A stretch of DNA of 64,000 bases. Origin: Paenisporosarcina sp. OV554 (GTDB lineage: Bacteria > Bacillota > Bacilli > Bacillales_A > Planococcaceae). The notes beneath the pieces were generated by a model. The model was not told where the DNA came from. It worked only from the letters and a program-made list of their open reading frames with translations, and ran no database searches. Position 1 is the stretch's first letter. Each line of letters starts with the position of its first letter. Below, piece by piece: positions 26,811 through 37,467 of this stretch. The stretch lies in NCBI RefSeq assembly GCF_003058165.1, contig NZ_QBUC01000015.1, positions 26,867 to 90,866 of the forward strand, given 5' to 3'. The translations under genes and the position numbers were made by a program.

Positions 26811-27518
26811 CTACTCCTGTTCAGGATTACGCAAATAATACCCTACACCACGACGTGTCACAATCCATGCTGGGTGACTTGGGTTATCCTCAATTTTTTC
26901 ACGAAGGCGACGAATCGTTACGTCTACAGTACGAACATCTCCAAAATAATCATAGCCCCATACTGTTTGCAATAAATGTTCACGCGTCATTACTTGTCCG
27001 ATATGTTTTGCTAAGTAATGCAGCAATTCAAACTCACGATGCGTTAGTTCAATAGATTCTTCTCGTTTTAACACTAAATATGCGTCTGGTTGAATAATTA
27101 ATAAGCCAACCACTATATCATTCGTTGCCTCTTCAGCATCCTCTGATTGTAAAGTTTGATGACGTCGCATATTTGCTTTCACACGAGCAATCAATTCACG
27201 TGTGCTAAATGGTTTTGTTACATAATCATCTGCACCTAACTCTAAACCAAGTACTTTATCAATCTCTGAATCTTTAGCAGTTAACATAATGATAGGAAAG
27301 TCGTACTTTTTACGAATCTCACGACAAACTTCCATTCCATCTCGATTTGGTAACATAATATCTAGTAACATCAAATCCGGTTTAATTTCTTCTGCTTTTT
27401 TTAAAGCTTCATCCCCATCATATGCACAAACTACATTATATCCTTCTTTTTTTAAGTTGAATTGCAAAATATCCGCAATCGGCTTTTCGTCATCAACTAC
27501 TAAAATCGTTTTACTCAT
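26811..27518 (-). CDS. walR: Response regulator WalR (YycF)
   Basis: 235 residues from the ATG at 27518 ([13 protein letters not shown]), the same length as B. subtilis WalR. A GAGAGAGGA ribosome site lies just upstream, so the earlier in-frame ATGs at 27542 and 27527 are not likely starts. The receiver domain has Asp53 in [12 protein letters not shown] and Lys in VTKPFS. The C-terminal OmpR-type winged helix has [19 protein letters not shown] and [16 protein letters not shown]. It activates wall-hydrolase genes and represses their inhibitors. Confidence 0.97.
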   Translation of the reverse strand: MSKTILVVDDEKPIADILQFNLKKEGYNVVCAYDGDEALKKAEEIKPDLMLLDIMLPNRDGMEVCREIRKKYDFPIIMLTAKDSEIDKVLGLELGADDYVTKPFSTRELIARVKANMRRHQTLQSEDAEEATNDIVVGLLIIQPDAYLVLKREESIELTHREFELLHYLAKHIGQVMTREHLLQTVWGYDYFGDVRTVDVTIRRLREKIEDNPSHPAWIVTRRGVGYYLRNPEQE

Positions 27519-27625
27519 ACAATCCATCCTCTCTCTTGCCATCTATCTATGTGAATATAAATTGACCTCATCATACACCTACTCTATCACGCTTTACCTT
27601 GTTTCGCATCTATCGAGTAACAATT

Positions 27626-27646
27626 GGGAAATGTTGAATATTTCCC
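27626..27646. promoter_or_regulatory. Inverted repeat upstream of walR
   Basis: GGGAAAT and ATTTCCC are exact arms separated by 7 nt, about 110 bp before the walR start. It could be an operator or a Noc-like half-site pair. Confidence 0.35.
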
Positions 27647-27676
27647 AGGCAATAATTCGACAAATTCATACATAAA

Positions 27677-27708
27677 AAGACGGCCAATTTCGCAATATTG
27701 ACCGTCTT
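27677..27708 (-). terminator. Terminator of the M23 peptidase gene
   Basis: AAGACGG-CCAAT pairs with ATTG-ACCGTCTT, and the minus-strand tail is TTTATG. Confidence 0.8.
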
Positions 27709-27719
27709 ACAAGATATTA

Positions 27720-29195
27720 TTATTTTAAATAATTAAGAGGATTGACAATTACACCATTTTTACGTACTTCAAAGTGTAAATGGATACCTGTAGAATTTCC
27801 TGTTGAACCCATAACACCTAATTTCGAACCAGAAGATACTACTTGTCCATTCTTTACATTTATTGATGCTAAATGAGCATAAGTAGTCTGAAATCCATTT
27901 TTATGATCTACTACTACTCTGTTTCCGTAAGTGCCTTCTTTTCCAGCGGATGTAACAACACCATTATCAGCTGCTTTTATTGCAAAGCCACTAGGTCGAG
28001 CAATATCAATTCCGCGATGCTCTCTACCCCAACGTCGGCCCATTTCACTTGAAATGTAGCCCCCTTCAGCTGGCCAAGAAAACTTACCTGAACCACGAGA
28101 TGGAGTTACCTTTGTCCCTTTAACTACGATACTATTTTTTGCTTCTTTAACAATCTTTTCTTTTTGAATAGATTTGTCTACAGGAATCCCGTTTTGTTCT
28201 CGAATTATATACGTTATTTCTTTGGCTCCATTACTACCTTTTTGAAGAACTTTAGAATCACCTTTAAACATTTCAGATGAATTTTTCACTTGTTTTTCAA
28301 ACTTCACTTCTTTTATTTGTTTTCCCTCACGAACAACTTCTACATTCACTAAAGGTTTAACCTCGGTAACTTTTAATTGTTTACCAATTTGTAGAACACT
28401 CTCTTCGCTAAAGCCATTGTTTAACTTTGTTAATTCAGCAGAAGTAAGATTATGTTGAGCAGCGATTTTGCTAAATGAATCCCCGGCTTGAACCGAATAT
28501 GTTTTCTCTTCTAAAGCACCTTGTTGAAGGTAACTAACTGCTTCATTTACGGTCAAAATCTTATCTGGTTTTGCTTGTTTTGTCACACCAGAAACTGATT
28601 CTTTTAGCTCAATGTCTAAAATTCTTGTTTCATTATCCTTCAATGGTGGTAAAGAATCTTTAGAGTCTTGATGAGCTTCCAATTCGATGAGTTCTTTTTC
28701 AGAAATAGATTGAAGTTTTAATTTGCGAATTACTTCATCGTACGATTTTAAGTCTTTGACGTAGACGGCAATCTCGTCATTGACCGACAATGCAAATGCA
28801 TCTGCAGCGACCGTTACTAGGTCGTCTAGCTTGTCAATTGTTTTCGTATCGTTTGTTTCTTGATCAAAGACTTGCTCCGGAATGATGGACAATTTCGATC
28901 CATCCGTGAGTTTCAAATCATCGTATTGGGAGCTTGTCTTTTCAATTTTTTCTTCTACGAGGTCTTTCACAACCTTTTTATCTGAAACCGCTCCTACATA
29001 TTCACCACTAGCATATATATGAAAAATCTCCTGCAATTGACTGCTTTCATTGTCTTTTGCAAATCCGATATTAAATGTAAGACTTGAAGCAAGCACTACG
29101 ATTATGGCTGCTTTTTTCATTATATTTGATGTGCGGTTTGGCTTTCGGTCGGATGAAATCTTCTTCCTGTCACCAGTATTCCATTTCAAATTCAT
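27720..29195 (-). CDS. LysM/G5/M23 cell-wall endopeptidase
   Basis: 491 residues. An N-terminal membrane or signal helix (MKKAAIIVVLASSLTFNIGFA) is preceded by a short basic tail. A middle region is followed by LysM (YSVQAGDSFSKIAAQHNLTS), which binds glycan chains, then a G5-type domain, then a C-terminal M23 peptidase with HRGIDIARPSG and HLHFEVRKNG, giving the zinc ligands His, Asp and the HxH pair. It probably cleaves peptide cross-links in the wall. It stands next to walRK, whose regulon usually contains such hydrolases, so WalR control is a reasonable inference. Confidence 0.93.
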   Translation of the reverse strand: MNLKWNTGDRKKISSDRKPNRTSNIMKKAAIIVVLASSLTFNIGFAKDNESSQLQEIFHIYASGEYVGAVSDKKVVKDLVEEKIEKTSSQYDDLKLTDGSKLSIIPEQVFDQETNDTKTIDKLDDLVTVAADAFALSVNDEIAVYVKDLKSYDEVIRKLKLQSISEKELIELEAHQDSKDSLPPLKDNETRILDIELKESVSGVTKQAKPDKILTVNEAVSYLQQGALEEKTYSVQAGDSFSKIAAQHNLTSAELTKLNNGFSEESVLQIGKQLKVTEVKPLVNVEVVREGKQIKEVKFEKQVKNSSEMFKGDSKVLQKGSNGAKEITYIIREQNGIPVDKSIQKEKIVKEAKNSIVVKGTKVTPSRGSGKFSWPAEGGYISSEMGRRWGREHRGIDIARPSGFAIKAADNGVVTSAGKEGTYGNRVVVDHKNGFQTTYAHLASINVKNGQVVSSGSKLGVMGSTGNSTGIHLHFEVRKNGVIVNPLNYLK

Positions 29196-29549
29196 GATAA
29201 AGCCCCTCTCAAAATCTCATCCGAAAACGAATGGTTCTTTTTGTGTGAAACATTTCACACTTATATAATTTAACACAACCTATTTCTTCAGTCCTCACGA
29301 TCGCCCACATTGTAAAGAAAATGACTCATTCATTCCATGTATTACATTTAAATGGTATAAATTGCATTAAAAAGATGTCTATATTCTAATAATTCTATTT
29401 TATTTCACATAATAAATATCTCTTTTCACCTAGTACTTCAATTTCGACGCTCCTTTATTGTTGTTTTTGTCATATTCTAAGTCCCCTGCCTATGCTATTT
29501 AGCTGCAATACGTTAAAATTAGAGTATTAGTTAGAGAAGGGGAAATTCA
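29196..29549. other. Divergent intergenic region, M23 peptidase / YitT gene
   Basis: It holds the outgoing promoters of both genes. On the minus side there is the inverted repeat at 29243-29260 and an AT-rich -10-like stretch. On the plus side TTGTCA and TATGCT (18 nt apart, about 29467-29496) are a weak promoter candidate. Nothing else is recognisable. Confidence 0.45.
29243..29260. promoter_or_regulatory. Operator-like inverted repeat upstream of the M23 peptidase
   Basis: GTGTGAAA and TTTCACAC are exact 8-bp arms around CA, 48 bp upstream of the gene start. The regulator is unknown. Confidence 0.4.
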
Positions 29550-30455
29550 ATGACTGACGAACAAGAACAACGAAATGCTATAAAAAAAATACCTTATGCT
29601 CACAGGAAAGCATCTAAAGCTGTCGTAGCAAAACGTATTGTTATGATTATCATAGGTGCTATTTTTATGGCCATGAGTATTGAATTATTCTTAGTACCTA
29701 ATCAATTATTAGATGGCGGTATTGTGGGAATATCCATTATCTTATCTCATCTATCGGGTCTTGAAATAGGACTCTTTATTTTCCTACTAAACATACCTTT
29801 CTTTTTTATAGGATATAAACAAATTGGTAAAACGTTTGCTTTATCTACAGTGTTAGGAATAACTGTCCTCTCAATTTTTACATATTTTTTACATCCTGTT
29901 GCTCGTTTCACAGATGATTTACTTTTAGCAACTGTTTTTGGTGGAATCGTACTCGGTATAGGTGTTGGACTTGTCATTCGTTATGGTGGCTCTTTAGATG
30001 GCACTGAAATCTTAGCTATTCTTTTTAGTAGCAAGTCGGCTTTTTCTGTAGGCGAAATTATTATGGTCTTCAACGTAATGATTTTCACGATTGCAGGATT
30101 TGTATTTACTTGGGAACAAGCGATGTATTCTGCATTGGCTTACTTTATCGCCTATAAAACAATCGATATTGTAATCCAAGGATTAGACGAATCAAAATCG
30201 GTGTATATCATCAGTGAACATGTTGATGAAGTCGGTGAAGCCATTATTGACCGACTGGGACGTGGAGTTACTTATTTACACGGTGAAGGTGCGTATACTG
30301 GAGATAAGAAGAAAATTATTTTCACTGTAATCACCCGTTTAGAAGAAGCGAAACTAAAAACCATTGTAGAAGATATCGATCTTCAAGCGTTTGTGGCAAT
30401 TGGGAACATAGCAGAAGTACGTGGTGGACGTTTCAAGAAAAAAAATATTCATTAA
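29550..30455 (+). CDS. YitT-family membrane protein (DUF161/DUF2179)
   Basis: 301 residues. About six hydrophobic helices (residues 28-200) include YGGSLDGTEILAILFS, a typical YitT block. A soluble C-terminal DUF2179 domain (about 215-295) has GRGVTYLHGEGAYTGDKKKI. It is a membrane protein of unknown function, several copies of which exist in Bacillales. AGAAGGGG precedes the ATG. Confidence 0.9.
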   Translation: MTDEQEQRNAIKKIPYAHRKASKAVVAKRIVMIIIGAIFMAMSIELFLVPNQLLDGGIVGISIILSHLSGLEIGLFIFLLNIPFFFIGYKQIGKTFALSTVLGITVLSIFTYFLHPVARFTDDLLLATVFGGIVLGIGVGLVIRYGGSLDGTEILAILFSSKSAFSVGEIIMVFNVMIFTIAGFVFTWEQAMYSALAYFIAYKTIDIVIQGLDESKSVYIISEHVDEVGEAIIDRLGRGVTYLHGEGAYTGDKKKIIFTVITRLEEAKLKTIVEDIDLQAFVAIGNIAEVRGGRFKKKNIH

Positions 30456-30470
30456 TGTCTCTGTAAAGAA

Positions 30471-30508
30471 AAAATGCGCTTTCCCATTATGGGAAGCGCA
30501 TTTTTTTG
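30471..30508 (+). terminator. Terminator of the YitT-family gene
   Basis: AAATGCGCTT-CCC pairs with GGG-AAGCGCATTT, and the tail is TTTTTTT. Confidence 0.88.
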
Positions 30509-30636
30509 TTAGTGGTCGATTCAGTTGTTTGCTGCTAAATGTTTGTAGGAAATATATTCTGAAGTGATCTGAGAAGAATCAAAAATGCAATCTGAACTAT
30601 GAGCCAGAGCGCTATTGATCCAATGCCCAAAAACGC

Positions 30637-30671
30637 AAAAAAGCGAAGAAAGTTTCCTTTCCCCGCTTTTT
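30637..30671 (-). terminator. Terminator of purA
   Basis: AAAAAGCG...CGCTTTTT forms a stem around an inner GAAAG/CTTTC pair. The minus-strand end is T-rich. Confidence 0.75.
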
Positions 30672-30685
30672 CGTGGGTTATTAAT

Positions 30686-31972
30686 TTAGCGCCAAACGCT
30701 AGTAATAATATTAGTTTGATTTCGATCTGGTCCTACTGAGAAAATTGAAATTGGTACACCGCTTAATTGTGAAATTCGTTCTAAGTAGTGTCTTGCATTT
30801 TCTGGAAGTTGGTCAAGTGATTTGCAAGATGTTACATCTTCGCTCCAACCTGGTAATTCTTCGTATACTGGTTCGCAGTCAGCTAACATACGTAAGTTCG
30901 CTGGATACTCAGTAATCAGTTCACCCTTATATCTGTAAGCTGTACAAATCTTCACCGTGTCTAATCCAGTCAACACGTCAATCGAGTTAACTGTAAGATC
31001 TGTTAATCCACTCACACGACGTGCATGGCGGATAACTACGCTATCAAACCAACCGATACGTCGTGGACGACCAGTTGTTGTACCATACTCTTTACCAACT
31101 TCACGAATTTGATTGCCAACTTCGTCAAATAATTCAGTTGGGAACGGACCATCACCTACGCGAGATGTATATGCTTTACATACACCCACAACGTGGTTAA
31201 TTTTCGTTGGGCCTACACCCGCTCCAATTGTCACTCCACCTGCTACCGGGTTAGAAGATGTCACAAATGGATAAGTACCTTGGTCAATATCTAGCATAAC
31301 CCCTTGTGCACCTTCAAATAAAACACGTCGGCCATCATCTAAAGCGTCGTTCAATACTTTAGATGTATCCGTTACATACTTAGCAATTTCTTGACCATAA
31401 CCGTAGTATTCTTCAAGAATTTCTTCTTTTGTAAAACCTTCTGTTTCATAGAACTTATCAAACAAACGGTTTTTCTCTTCTAAATTGCGCTCAAGTTTTT
31501 CTTCAAATACTTCTTTATCAAGTAAGTCAGCCATACGAATACCTACACGTGCTGCTTTATCCATGTAAGCTGGTCCAATACCTTTACCTGTAGTACCAAT
31601 TTTGTTTGCACCACGACGAGTTTCTTCCACTTCGTCTTGCTTCAAGTGGTAAGGTAAAATAACGTGTGCACGATTTGAAATACGTAAGTTTTCAGTCGTT
31701 ACCCCACGCTCATGTAATCCTTTTAACTCTTTTACTAATGCTTTTGGATCGACAACCATTCCGTTCCCGATTACTGAAATTTTGTCTTTATAAAAAATAC
31801 CTGAAGGGATTAGGTGAAGCTTGTACGTTTCTCCACCAAAAATAATGGTATGTCCCGCGTTATTCCCACCTTGATAACGAGCAATTACTTCAGAATTCTC
31901 AGATAGGAAGTCGGTAATTTTCCCTTTACCTTCGTCTCCCCATTGTGTTCCTACTACTACAACCGATGTCAT
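30686..31972 (-). CDS. purA: Adenylosuccinate synthetase
   Basis: 428 residues from the ATG at 31972, with GGAGGT 7 nt upstream. An upstream GTG at 31981 is less likely. P-loop [17 protein letters not shown]-loop [11 protein letters not shown], switch [12 protein letters not shown] and the aspartate-binding [13 protein letters not shown] are present. It condenses IMP and aspartate with GTP to make adenylosuccinate, the first committed step to AMP. Confidence 0.97.
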   Translation of the reverse strand: MTSVVVVGTQWGDEGKGKITDFLSENSEVIARYQGGNNAGHTIIFGGETYKLHLIPSGIFYKDKISVIGNGMVVDPKALVKELKGLHERGVTTENLRISNRAHVILPYHLKQDEVEETRRGANKIGTTGKGIGPAYMDKAARVGIRMADLLDKEVFEEKLERNLEEKNRLFDKFYETEGFTKEEILEEYYGYGQEIAKYVTDTSKVLNDALDDGRRVLFEGAQGVMLDIDQGTYPFVTSSNPVAGGVTIGAGVGPTKINHVVGVCKAYTSRVGDGPFPTELFDEVGNQIREVGKEYGTTTGRPRRIGWFDSVVIRHARRVSGLTDLTVNSIDVLTGLDTVKICTAYRYKGELITEYPANLRMLADCEPVYEELPGWSEDVTSCKSLDQLPENARHYLERISQLSGVPISIFSVGPDRNQTNIITSVWR

Positions 31973-32023
31973 AATCAGCACCTCCGTCAGACGCTTTCAC
32001 GCGTCCTGAATCAAACAGTCTTA

Positions 32024-32052
32024 ATTGTACCAACGTAAACGCATTTAGTCAA
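32024..32052 (-). promoter_or_regulatory. Promoter of purA (SigA type)
   Basis: On the minus strand TTGACT, 17 nt, TACAAT. Spacing and sequence are close to the consensus, 52 bp before the purA start. Confidence 0.7.
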
Positions 32053-32063
32053 CCAAAAACAAG

Positions 32064-32113
32064 AAAAACACGAACATAAAAATGAAATAAGACATTCATC
32101 GTTCGTGTTTTTT
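32064..32113 (-). terminator. Terminator of the dnaB operon
   Basis: AAAAACACGAAC pairs with GTTCGTGTTTTTT across a long loop. The T-run tail is on the minus strand. Confidence 0.65.
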
Positions 32114-32121
32114 CCAGAAAG

Positions 32122-33483
32122 CTAATAGTCAGGTGTTGGTTGTTGATGCTGACTCCAATCAATGTTTACAAACTTATTGAACTCTTTAACAAAAGCAAGG
32201 GTTACAGTCCCTGTAGGGCCGTTACGTTGTTTCGCAATTATAATTTCAATCATGTTTTGATTTTCAGTCTCCTTATCGTAGTAATCCTCACGATATAAGA
32301 AAGATACAATATCGGCATCTTGCTCAATACTTCCCGATTCACGTAAATCGGACATCATTGGACGCTTGTCCTGACGTTGCTCTACTCCACGAGAAAGCTG
32401 AGACAATGCAATAACAGGCACTTGTAACTCACGTGCAAGTGATTTTAATGATCTTGAAATTTCCGATACTTCTTGTTGACGATTTTCTTTACCGTTTGAG
32501 CTACCTACAATAAGTTGCAAGTAATCAATCATGATCATACCGAGACCAAATTCTTGTTTTAGTCGACGACACTTTGACCGAATTTCATTTATACGAATAC
32601 CCGGAGTATCGTCGATGAAAATTCCAGCGTTAGACAAACTACCCATAGCCATTGTTAGTTTGCGCCAATCTTCTGCAGTTAATGCACCCGTACGTAACAC
32701 TTGTGCATCAATATTTCCTTCCGCACAAAGCATACGCATTACCAGCTGCTCTGCACCCATCTCTAGACTGAAGATGGCTACATTTTCTTCGGTTTTGGTT
32801 GCCACATTTTGCGCCACATTCAAGGCAAAAGCGGTTTTACCTACTGACGGTCGGGCTGCAACAATAATTAAATCATTGCGTTGGAAACCGGCAGTAATAC
32901 GGTCTAAATCACGGAACCCTGTAGGTACACCTGTAATATCACCTTTACGAGCATGAAGAAGTTCAATGTTGTCATACGTTTGCACCAACACATCTTTTAT
33001 GTGTCTGAAATCACCCGCATTTTTCCGATTGGATACTTCCATCATTTTCTTTTCGGCTTCAGATAATAAGGCTTCTACTTCATCTTCACGTGTAAAGCCA
33101 TCCTCGACGATATTTGTTGCTACTCGAATTAAACGACGTAACAACGCCTTTTCTTCCACTATGCGTGCGTAATGTGCAATGTTAGCTGCGGTAGGCACTG
33201 AATTCGCGATTTCTGTTAAATACGAAAGACCACCAACATCTTCTAGTTCCTTCTTTGACGATAATTCTTCTGTCACTGTCACGACGTCGATTGGTTTTCC
33301 TTGATCGCTTAGACGATTCATCGTCTGGAAAATCTTTTGATGCGCTACTCTATAAAAATCTTCATATTGTAATATTTCTGCAGCCGTAATGAGCGCTTGA
33401 GGCTCTAAAAAGATAGCCCCAATAACGGACTGTTCAGCTTCTTGGTTGTGAGGGGGAATCCGATCCATCATGGGCTCGCTCAT
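32122..33483 (-). CDS. dnaB: Replicative DNA helicase DnaB
   Basis: 453 residues (called dnaC in B. subtilis). The N-terminal primase-binding domain begins at RIPPHNQEAEQSVIGAIFLE. The RecA-type motor has Walker A ARPSVGKTAFALN, Walker B in MIMIDYLQLI and the DnaB motif SRSLKSLARELQVPVIALSQ. It forms the hexamer that unwinds DNA at the fork. It is 12 bp downstream of rplI in an operon. Confidence 0.97.
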   Translation of the reverse strand: MSEPMMDRIPPHNQEAEQSVIGAIFLEPQALITAAEILQYEDFYRVAHQKIFQTMNRLSDQGKPIDVVTVTEELSSKKELEDVGGLSYLTEIANSVPTAANIAHYARIVEEKALLRRLIRVATNIVEDGFTREDEVEALLSEAEKKMMEVSNRKNAGDFRHIKDVLVQTYDNIELLHARKGDITGVPTGFRDLDRITAGFQRNDLIIVAARPSVGKTAFALNVAQNVATKTEENVAIFSLEMGAEQLVMRMLCAEGNIDAQVLRTGALTAEDWRKLTMAMGSLSNAGIFIDDTPGIRINEIRSKCRRLKQEFGLGMIMIDYLQLIVGSSNGKENRQQEVSEISRSLKSLARELQVPVIALSQLSRGVEQRQDKRPMMSDLRESGSIEQDADIVSFLYREDYYDKETENQNMIEIIIAKQRNGPTGTVTLAFVKEFNKFVNIDWSQHQQPTPDY

Positions 33484-33495
33484 TGCAGTCTCTCC

Positions 33496-33945
33496 TTATG
33501 CTTCTTCTGTTACATGTACTTTCAATATAGCAGTTACTTCTTGATGTAATTTTACTGGAATGTTTGTATAACCTAATCCACGAATGGCATCATCTAATTC
33601 CATTTTACGTTTATCGATTTTAATTCCTGTTGATTTGTGAAGTTGTTCAGCTACTTGTTTCGTTGTAATCGAACCAAATAAACGGCCACCTTCGCCAGAT
33701 TTAGCTTTTAATTCTACCGTTATTTCTTCTAATTTCTCTTTTAACTTTTTCGCATCTTCATGCACTTGTTCAGCCTGTTGATCTTGTTTTCGTTTTTGAC
33801 CATCTAATGCACTAATTGTTGCTTGGTTCGCTTCTGTTGCTAAGTTGTTTTTCAATAAAAAGTTATGGGCATACCCATCTGCTACATTTTTAATTTCGCC
33901 TTTTTTCCCTTTGCCTTTAACATCTTTCAAGAAAATTACTTTCAT
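33496..33945 (-). CDS. rplI: Ribosomal protein L9
   Basis: 149 residues: [20 protein letters not shown], with the [16 protein letters not shown] signature, and a C-terminal domain after a long helix. It binds 23S rRNA near the base of the L1 stalk. It overlaps the end of gdpP by 4 bp. Confidence 0.97.
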   Translation of the reverse strand: MKVIFLKDVKGKGKKGEIKNVADGYAHNFLLKNNLATEANQATISALDGQKRKQDQQAEQVHEDAKKLKEKLEEITVELKAKSGEGGRLFGSITTKQVAEQLHKSTGIKIDKRKMELDDAIRGLGYTNIPVKLHQEVTAILKVHVTEEA

Positions 33946-35918
33946 GTTGATTGGCCTCCTTCGACAATTTCAATGATTGCTAATTTCAGTTGTTCAATTG
34001 CTATCTCAATCATGCCATTTTTAATTTGACATGCGGCATTAGTTAAATGACCACCGCCACCGAGTTTTTCCATAATCACTTGAACATTAATTTCACCCAT
34101 AGAACGTGCGCTAATGCCCACATCTCCATTATCTTTTTTAGCCACTACAAATGAGGCTGATACACCCTTCATAGTCAGCAGAATATCTGCAGTCTGTGCA
34201 ATAAGCACTTGGCTATAAGGTTTCGTTTCTTCCCCGTGCGCAATTGCTATACCTTCGCGGAAAAATTCAACGGTTTGGACAATTTTTGAACGTTCAATAT
34301 ATGTCGCTATGTCTTCTTTCAGCAAACGCTGCACTAACACTGTGTCTGCTCCATTTGTGCGTAAATATGAGGCTGCCTCAAATGTTCTTGCTCCTGTCCG
34401 AAGAGTAAAGCTCTTCGTATCGACAATAATTCCAGCAAGCATCGCAGTTGCTTCAAGCATGGATATTTTATCATGTTTAGGCTGATATTCAAGTAACTCT
34501 GTTACAAGTTCAGATGTTGATGATGCATAAGGCTCCATATAAACAAGCATTGTATTAGAGATAAACTCTTCACCACGACGGTGATGATCTATAACCACTA
34601 CTTTTTCAGCTCGATTTAATAGCTTTTCATCAATAACCATACTTGGTTTATGTGTATCTACGACCACGAGTAATGTGCGATCAGTTAATTTCGATAACGC
34701 TTCTTCAGGTGTTATAAAGCGTTCAAACAGCTCTGGCTTATTTTTCACTTCTTGCATTAATCGTGTCACACTCTGGTCAAGTTCATCAAAATTAATGACA
34801 ACATAGCCATTAATTTGATTCATCTCTGCCATCTTACGTACACCGACAGCGGCACCTATAGCATCCATGTCCGGCAATTGATGCCCCATTACGAATACTT
34901 GATCACTATCTTGAATTAAATCACGCAATGCATGTGAAATGACACGTGCCCGAACCCGAGTGCGCTTTTCTGCTGGGTTCGTTTTACCACCATAAAACTT
35001 TACTTTTCCACTTGGCTGTTTAATGGCAACTTGGTCACCACCACGTCCTAATACTAAATCCAAACTTGACTGTGCAAGTTGACCAAGCTCAACTAATGAT
35101 GATGATCCTGCACCAACTCCGATACTAAGCGTCAAGGATAAGTTTAATTTAGAAGTAGTTTCTCTTATTTCATCTAATATCGCAAACTTCGTTTTTTCTA
35201 GTTCAAGTAAAATGGATTCATTTAATACAGCAATGAAGCGGTCTGATGAAATTCGTTTAACATAAATTCCATAACCTGCTCCCCAGTTATTGACCAGAGA
35301 CGTTACCATGCTATTTAACTGACTTCGTGTTTGATCTTCCATCCCTTGTGCTAATTCATCATAATTATCAATAAACAACACGGCAATCACGCTACGATCA
35401 GCATAATATAACGTTTCAAGCTCTGTTTGCTCCGTAATGTCAAAGAAATATAAGAGTTTTTCTTCTGGTTTATACAAGATTTTAAATTTCTTTCCTGACA
35501 AACTTATAGTTTGCTCTTTATTATCTTCTTGCTTTACAAGTGTGTGAAATTCTTCAGACAATGTAAATAAATTTTCTCCAATAATTGAATCAAATTCGAG
35601 CTCTCTTGCCATGTATGGATTTGCCCATTCGATTGTCCAATGCTCATTTACCAATAAAATACCAATTGGCATTTCGAGTAACGCTTCTTCTCCCACTCGT
35701 TTCATCCGGTAAGACAAAGTCTCGATATGTTTTTCTGTCTCTTCATATAAACGCTTCTCTAATTGCCAACCTATCAATAAAACTGTGGCAAATAGAACAG
35801 CTACAATTATACCTATCCACATATGCCAGAACAGGAGTAAGAGAGCGCTTATCAGGCCGAGCAATGATAGAAAAAATAAAGGAACACGAATTGGTCTTTT
35901 TCTAAAAAATGCTGACAT
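33942..35918 (-). CDS. gdpP: Cyclic-di-AMP phosphodiesterase GdpP (YybT)
   Basis: 658 residues. Two N-terminal membrane helices, a PAS-like domain, a degenerate GGDEF domain and a DHH/DHHA1 phosphodiesterase domain with [23 protein letters not shown] and [11 protein letters not shown] (Mn ligands). [13 protein letters not shown] near the C-terminus is the DHHA1 motif. It hydrolyses c-di-AMP and so affects wall stress, potassium and beta-lactam tolerance. Confidence 0.96.
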   Translation of the reverse strand: MSAFFRKRPIRVPLFFLSLLGLISALLLLFWHMWIGIIVAVLFATVLLIGWQLEKRLYEETEKHIETLSYRMKRVGEEALLEMPIGILLVNEHWTIEWANPYMARELEFDSIIGENLFTLSEEFHTLVKQEDNKEQTISLSGKKFKILYKPEEKLLYFFDITEQTELETLYYADRSVIAVLFIDNYDELAQGMEDQTRSQLNSMVTSLVNNWGAGYGIYVKRISSDRFIAVLNESILLELEKTKFAILDEIRETTSKLNLSLTLSIGVGAGSSSLVELGQLAQSSLDLVLGRGGDQVAIKQPSGKVKFYGGKTNPAEKRTRVRARVISHALRDLIQDSDQVFVMGHQLPDMDAIGAAVGVRKMAEMNQINGYVVINFDELDQSVTRLMQEVKNKPELFERFITPEEALSKLTDRTLLVVVDTHKPSMVIDEKLLNRAEKVVVIDHHRRGEEFISNTMLVYMEPYASSTSELVTELLEYQPKHDKISMLEATAMLAGIIVDTKSFTLRTGARTFEAASYLRTNGADTVLVQRLLKEDIATYIERSKIVQTVEFFREGIAIAHGEETKPYSQVLIAQTADILLTMKGVSASFVVAKKDNGDVGISARSMGEINVQVIMEKLGGGGHLTNAACQIKNGMIEIAIEQLKLAIIEIVEGGQST

Positions 35919-35930
35919 TTTTCCAGCTCC

Positions 35931-36872
35931 TTATTTTCTGTTCTTCTCTTTGACATACAATCGAGCGTTGAATCCCAAATCAATAATTCCGATTATAAAT
36001 GTAATCGACTGTAAAGGGAACGCTAAAATAGTTGCGACAAAAGCAAGCCATTTTGGCCATCTCTGTTGATGGATGTAGAATTGAATGAACGAAATACCTT
36101 GTAAAATAAGTAATACTCGAAGTATCAGGGTTGCATTTGCAAATACCATAAATGCAAAGGTACCTTTCTCCAATTCGACAAATAAAGTGACTACAATCAC
36201 TACCATGTAATACCATAAAATAGATTTAGGGAATTTCATGTTTCGATATGCGGGGAACTTCGGTACAACTAATCCCAATCTTTTTAAAACAGGCAATAAA
36301 ATATTGATAAACACAATAACCAAAAGAAAAACAGAAATAATCAAGATGGATGGAATAACTGTTTCAAACATGAATAATATTTCTGCTACAGTATTATCAT
36401 AGTTATTCGGCAATGCATTATAACGTTCTAATAACGCACCAATTTGATCATATTGATTTGACGCGATTGTTAATAATTCTTTCACCGGATTAACTCCGAA
36501 AAGCAACACAACAACCACATATTGAATGACAATAGTTGCAAGTAATACAATTACTGTCGACAGTAACATAAATAGCTTGCTTTTTTTCATCCGAATTGCA
36601 TCACCGATAACAAGACCCAGTACTGCATGAATCATGCTGATTGGGACTGCCAGTAATCCTCCGATAAAAAAAGATATTCCGATACTAACTACAGTAACGA
36701 GAATAGACGTTTTGCGATTAAATTTCGCACTATACCAGGCTAGTGGTAATGCGATAAAAAATGAGGTAATAAAACTAACTATAGGCACATATAAAGAAAC
36801 AGCCAACAAAATAGAGAACAGTACAATTACCATTGCACCTAATTTTAGCTGTCTCGTTTGTTCATTCGGCAT
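35931..36872 (-). CDS. yybS: YybS-family membrane protein (DUF2232)
   Basis: 313 residues with about 8 hydrophobic helices. The position directly upstream of gdpP is the same as in B. subtilis. The family is predicted to be ECF S-component-like or otherwise unknown. The first gene of the yybS-gdpP-rplI-dnaB operon. Confidence 0.88.
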   Translation of the reverse strand: MPNEQTRQLKLGAMVIVLFSILLAVSLYVPIVSFITSFFIALPLAWYSAKFNRKTSILVTVVSIGISFFIGGLLAVPISMIHAVLGLVIGDAIRMKKSKLFMLLSTVIVLLATIVIQYVVVVLLFGVNPVKELLTIASNQYDQIGALLERYNALPNNYDNTVAEILFMFETVIPSILIISVFLLVIVFINILLPVLKRLGLVVPKFPAYRNMKFPKSILWYYMVVIVVTLFVELEKGTFAFMVFANATLILRVLLILQGISFIQFYIHQQRWPKWLAFVATILAFPLQSITFIIGIIDLGFNARLYVKEKNRK

Positions 36873-36998
36873 TCAAAAACCTTCCTAACTTAAAAAACAT
36901 ATATTCATTATTAAATTACCTTGATCCTCTTTAGCTATATAGGAAACACTATTTGTTGGGCATTTATTCTACCCTTTGAAGGGCAACATTACCTTCTT

Positions 36999-37027
36999 AT
37001 TGTAACATGTTGTACAAGATGCAACAA
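36999..37027 (-). promoter_or_regulatory. Candidate promoter of the yybS-gdpP-rplI-dnaB operon
   Basis: On the minus strand TTGTTG, 17 nt, TACAAT, about 125 bp before yybS. The -35 is a partial match. Confidence 0.5.
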
Positions 37028-37060
37028 AAGTTCAAAATAAGTGAAACTGCAGAAATCAAA

Positions 37061-37084
37061 AAAAGACCGGTTTCCCGGTCTTTT
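37061..37084 (-). terminator. Terminator of the rpsF-ssb-rpsR operon
   Basis: AAAAGACCGG and CCGGTCTTTT form a 10-bp stem with a GAAA loop on the minus strand and a T tail. Confidence 0.9.
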
Positions 37085-37103
37085 AAGCGTTCATGTTCAA
37101 TTC

Positions 37104-37340
37104 TTATCTTTCTTCAGTAGAGAAAGGAAGTAATGCCATGATGCGTGATAATTTGATTGCTGAAGTTAATTTACGTTGATATTTTGCGCTTGTTCCCGTA
37201 ACTCGACGTGGAAGAATTTTTCCGCGTTCTGATACGAATTTTTTAAGCAAATCAACATCTTTATAGTCAATGTGCGTAATATTGTTTGAGTTGAAATAAC
37301 AAACCTTTTTACGTCTTTTGCCTCCGCGACGTGGTGCCAT
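37104..37340 (-). CDS. rpsR: Ribosomal protein S18
   Basis: 78 residues: [16 protein letters not shown], then the family block [25 protein letters not shown]. It binds with S6 to the central domain of 16S rRNA. Confidence 0.97.
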   Translation of the reverse strand: MAPRRGGKRRKKVCYFNSNNITHIDYKDVDLLKKFVSERGKILPRRVTGTSAKYQRKLTSAIKLSRIMALLPFSTEER

Positions 37341-37467
37341 ATCGTTTCGCCTCCTTAGTTTTTGGTTGTATTTGAGTGTGTATATAAGATATTCATCATA
37401 ATGGATTGTCTGGCTTCAAGACCTCATGCGAAAACAAGTTTTCGATTCAGTCTTTCCGATTTTCGAC

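Noticed and set aside
31982..32121. PurR box upstream of purA
   Set aside because: No clear PurBox pair (AWWWCCGAACWWTT) is visible; only a SigA-type promoter is supported.
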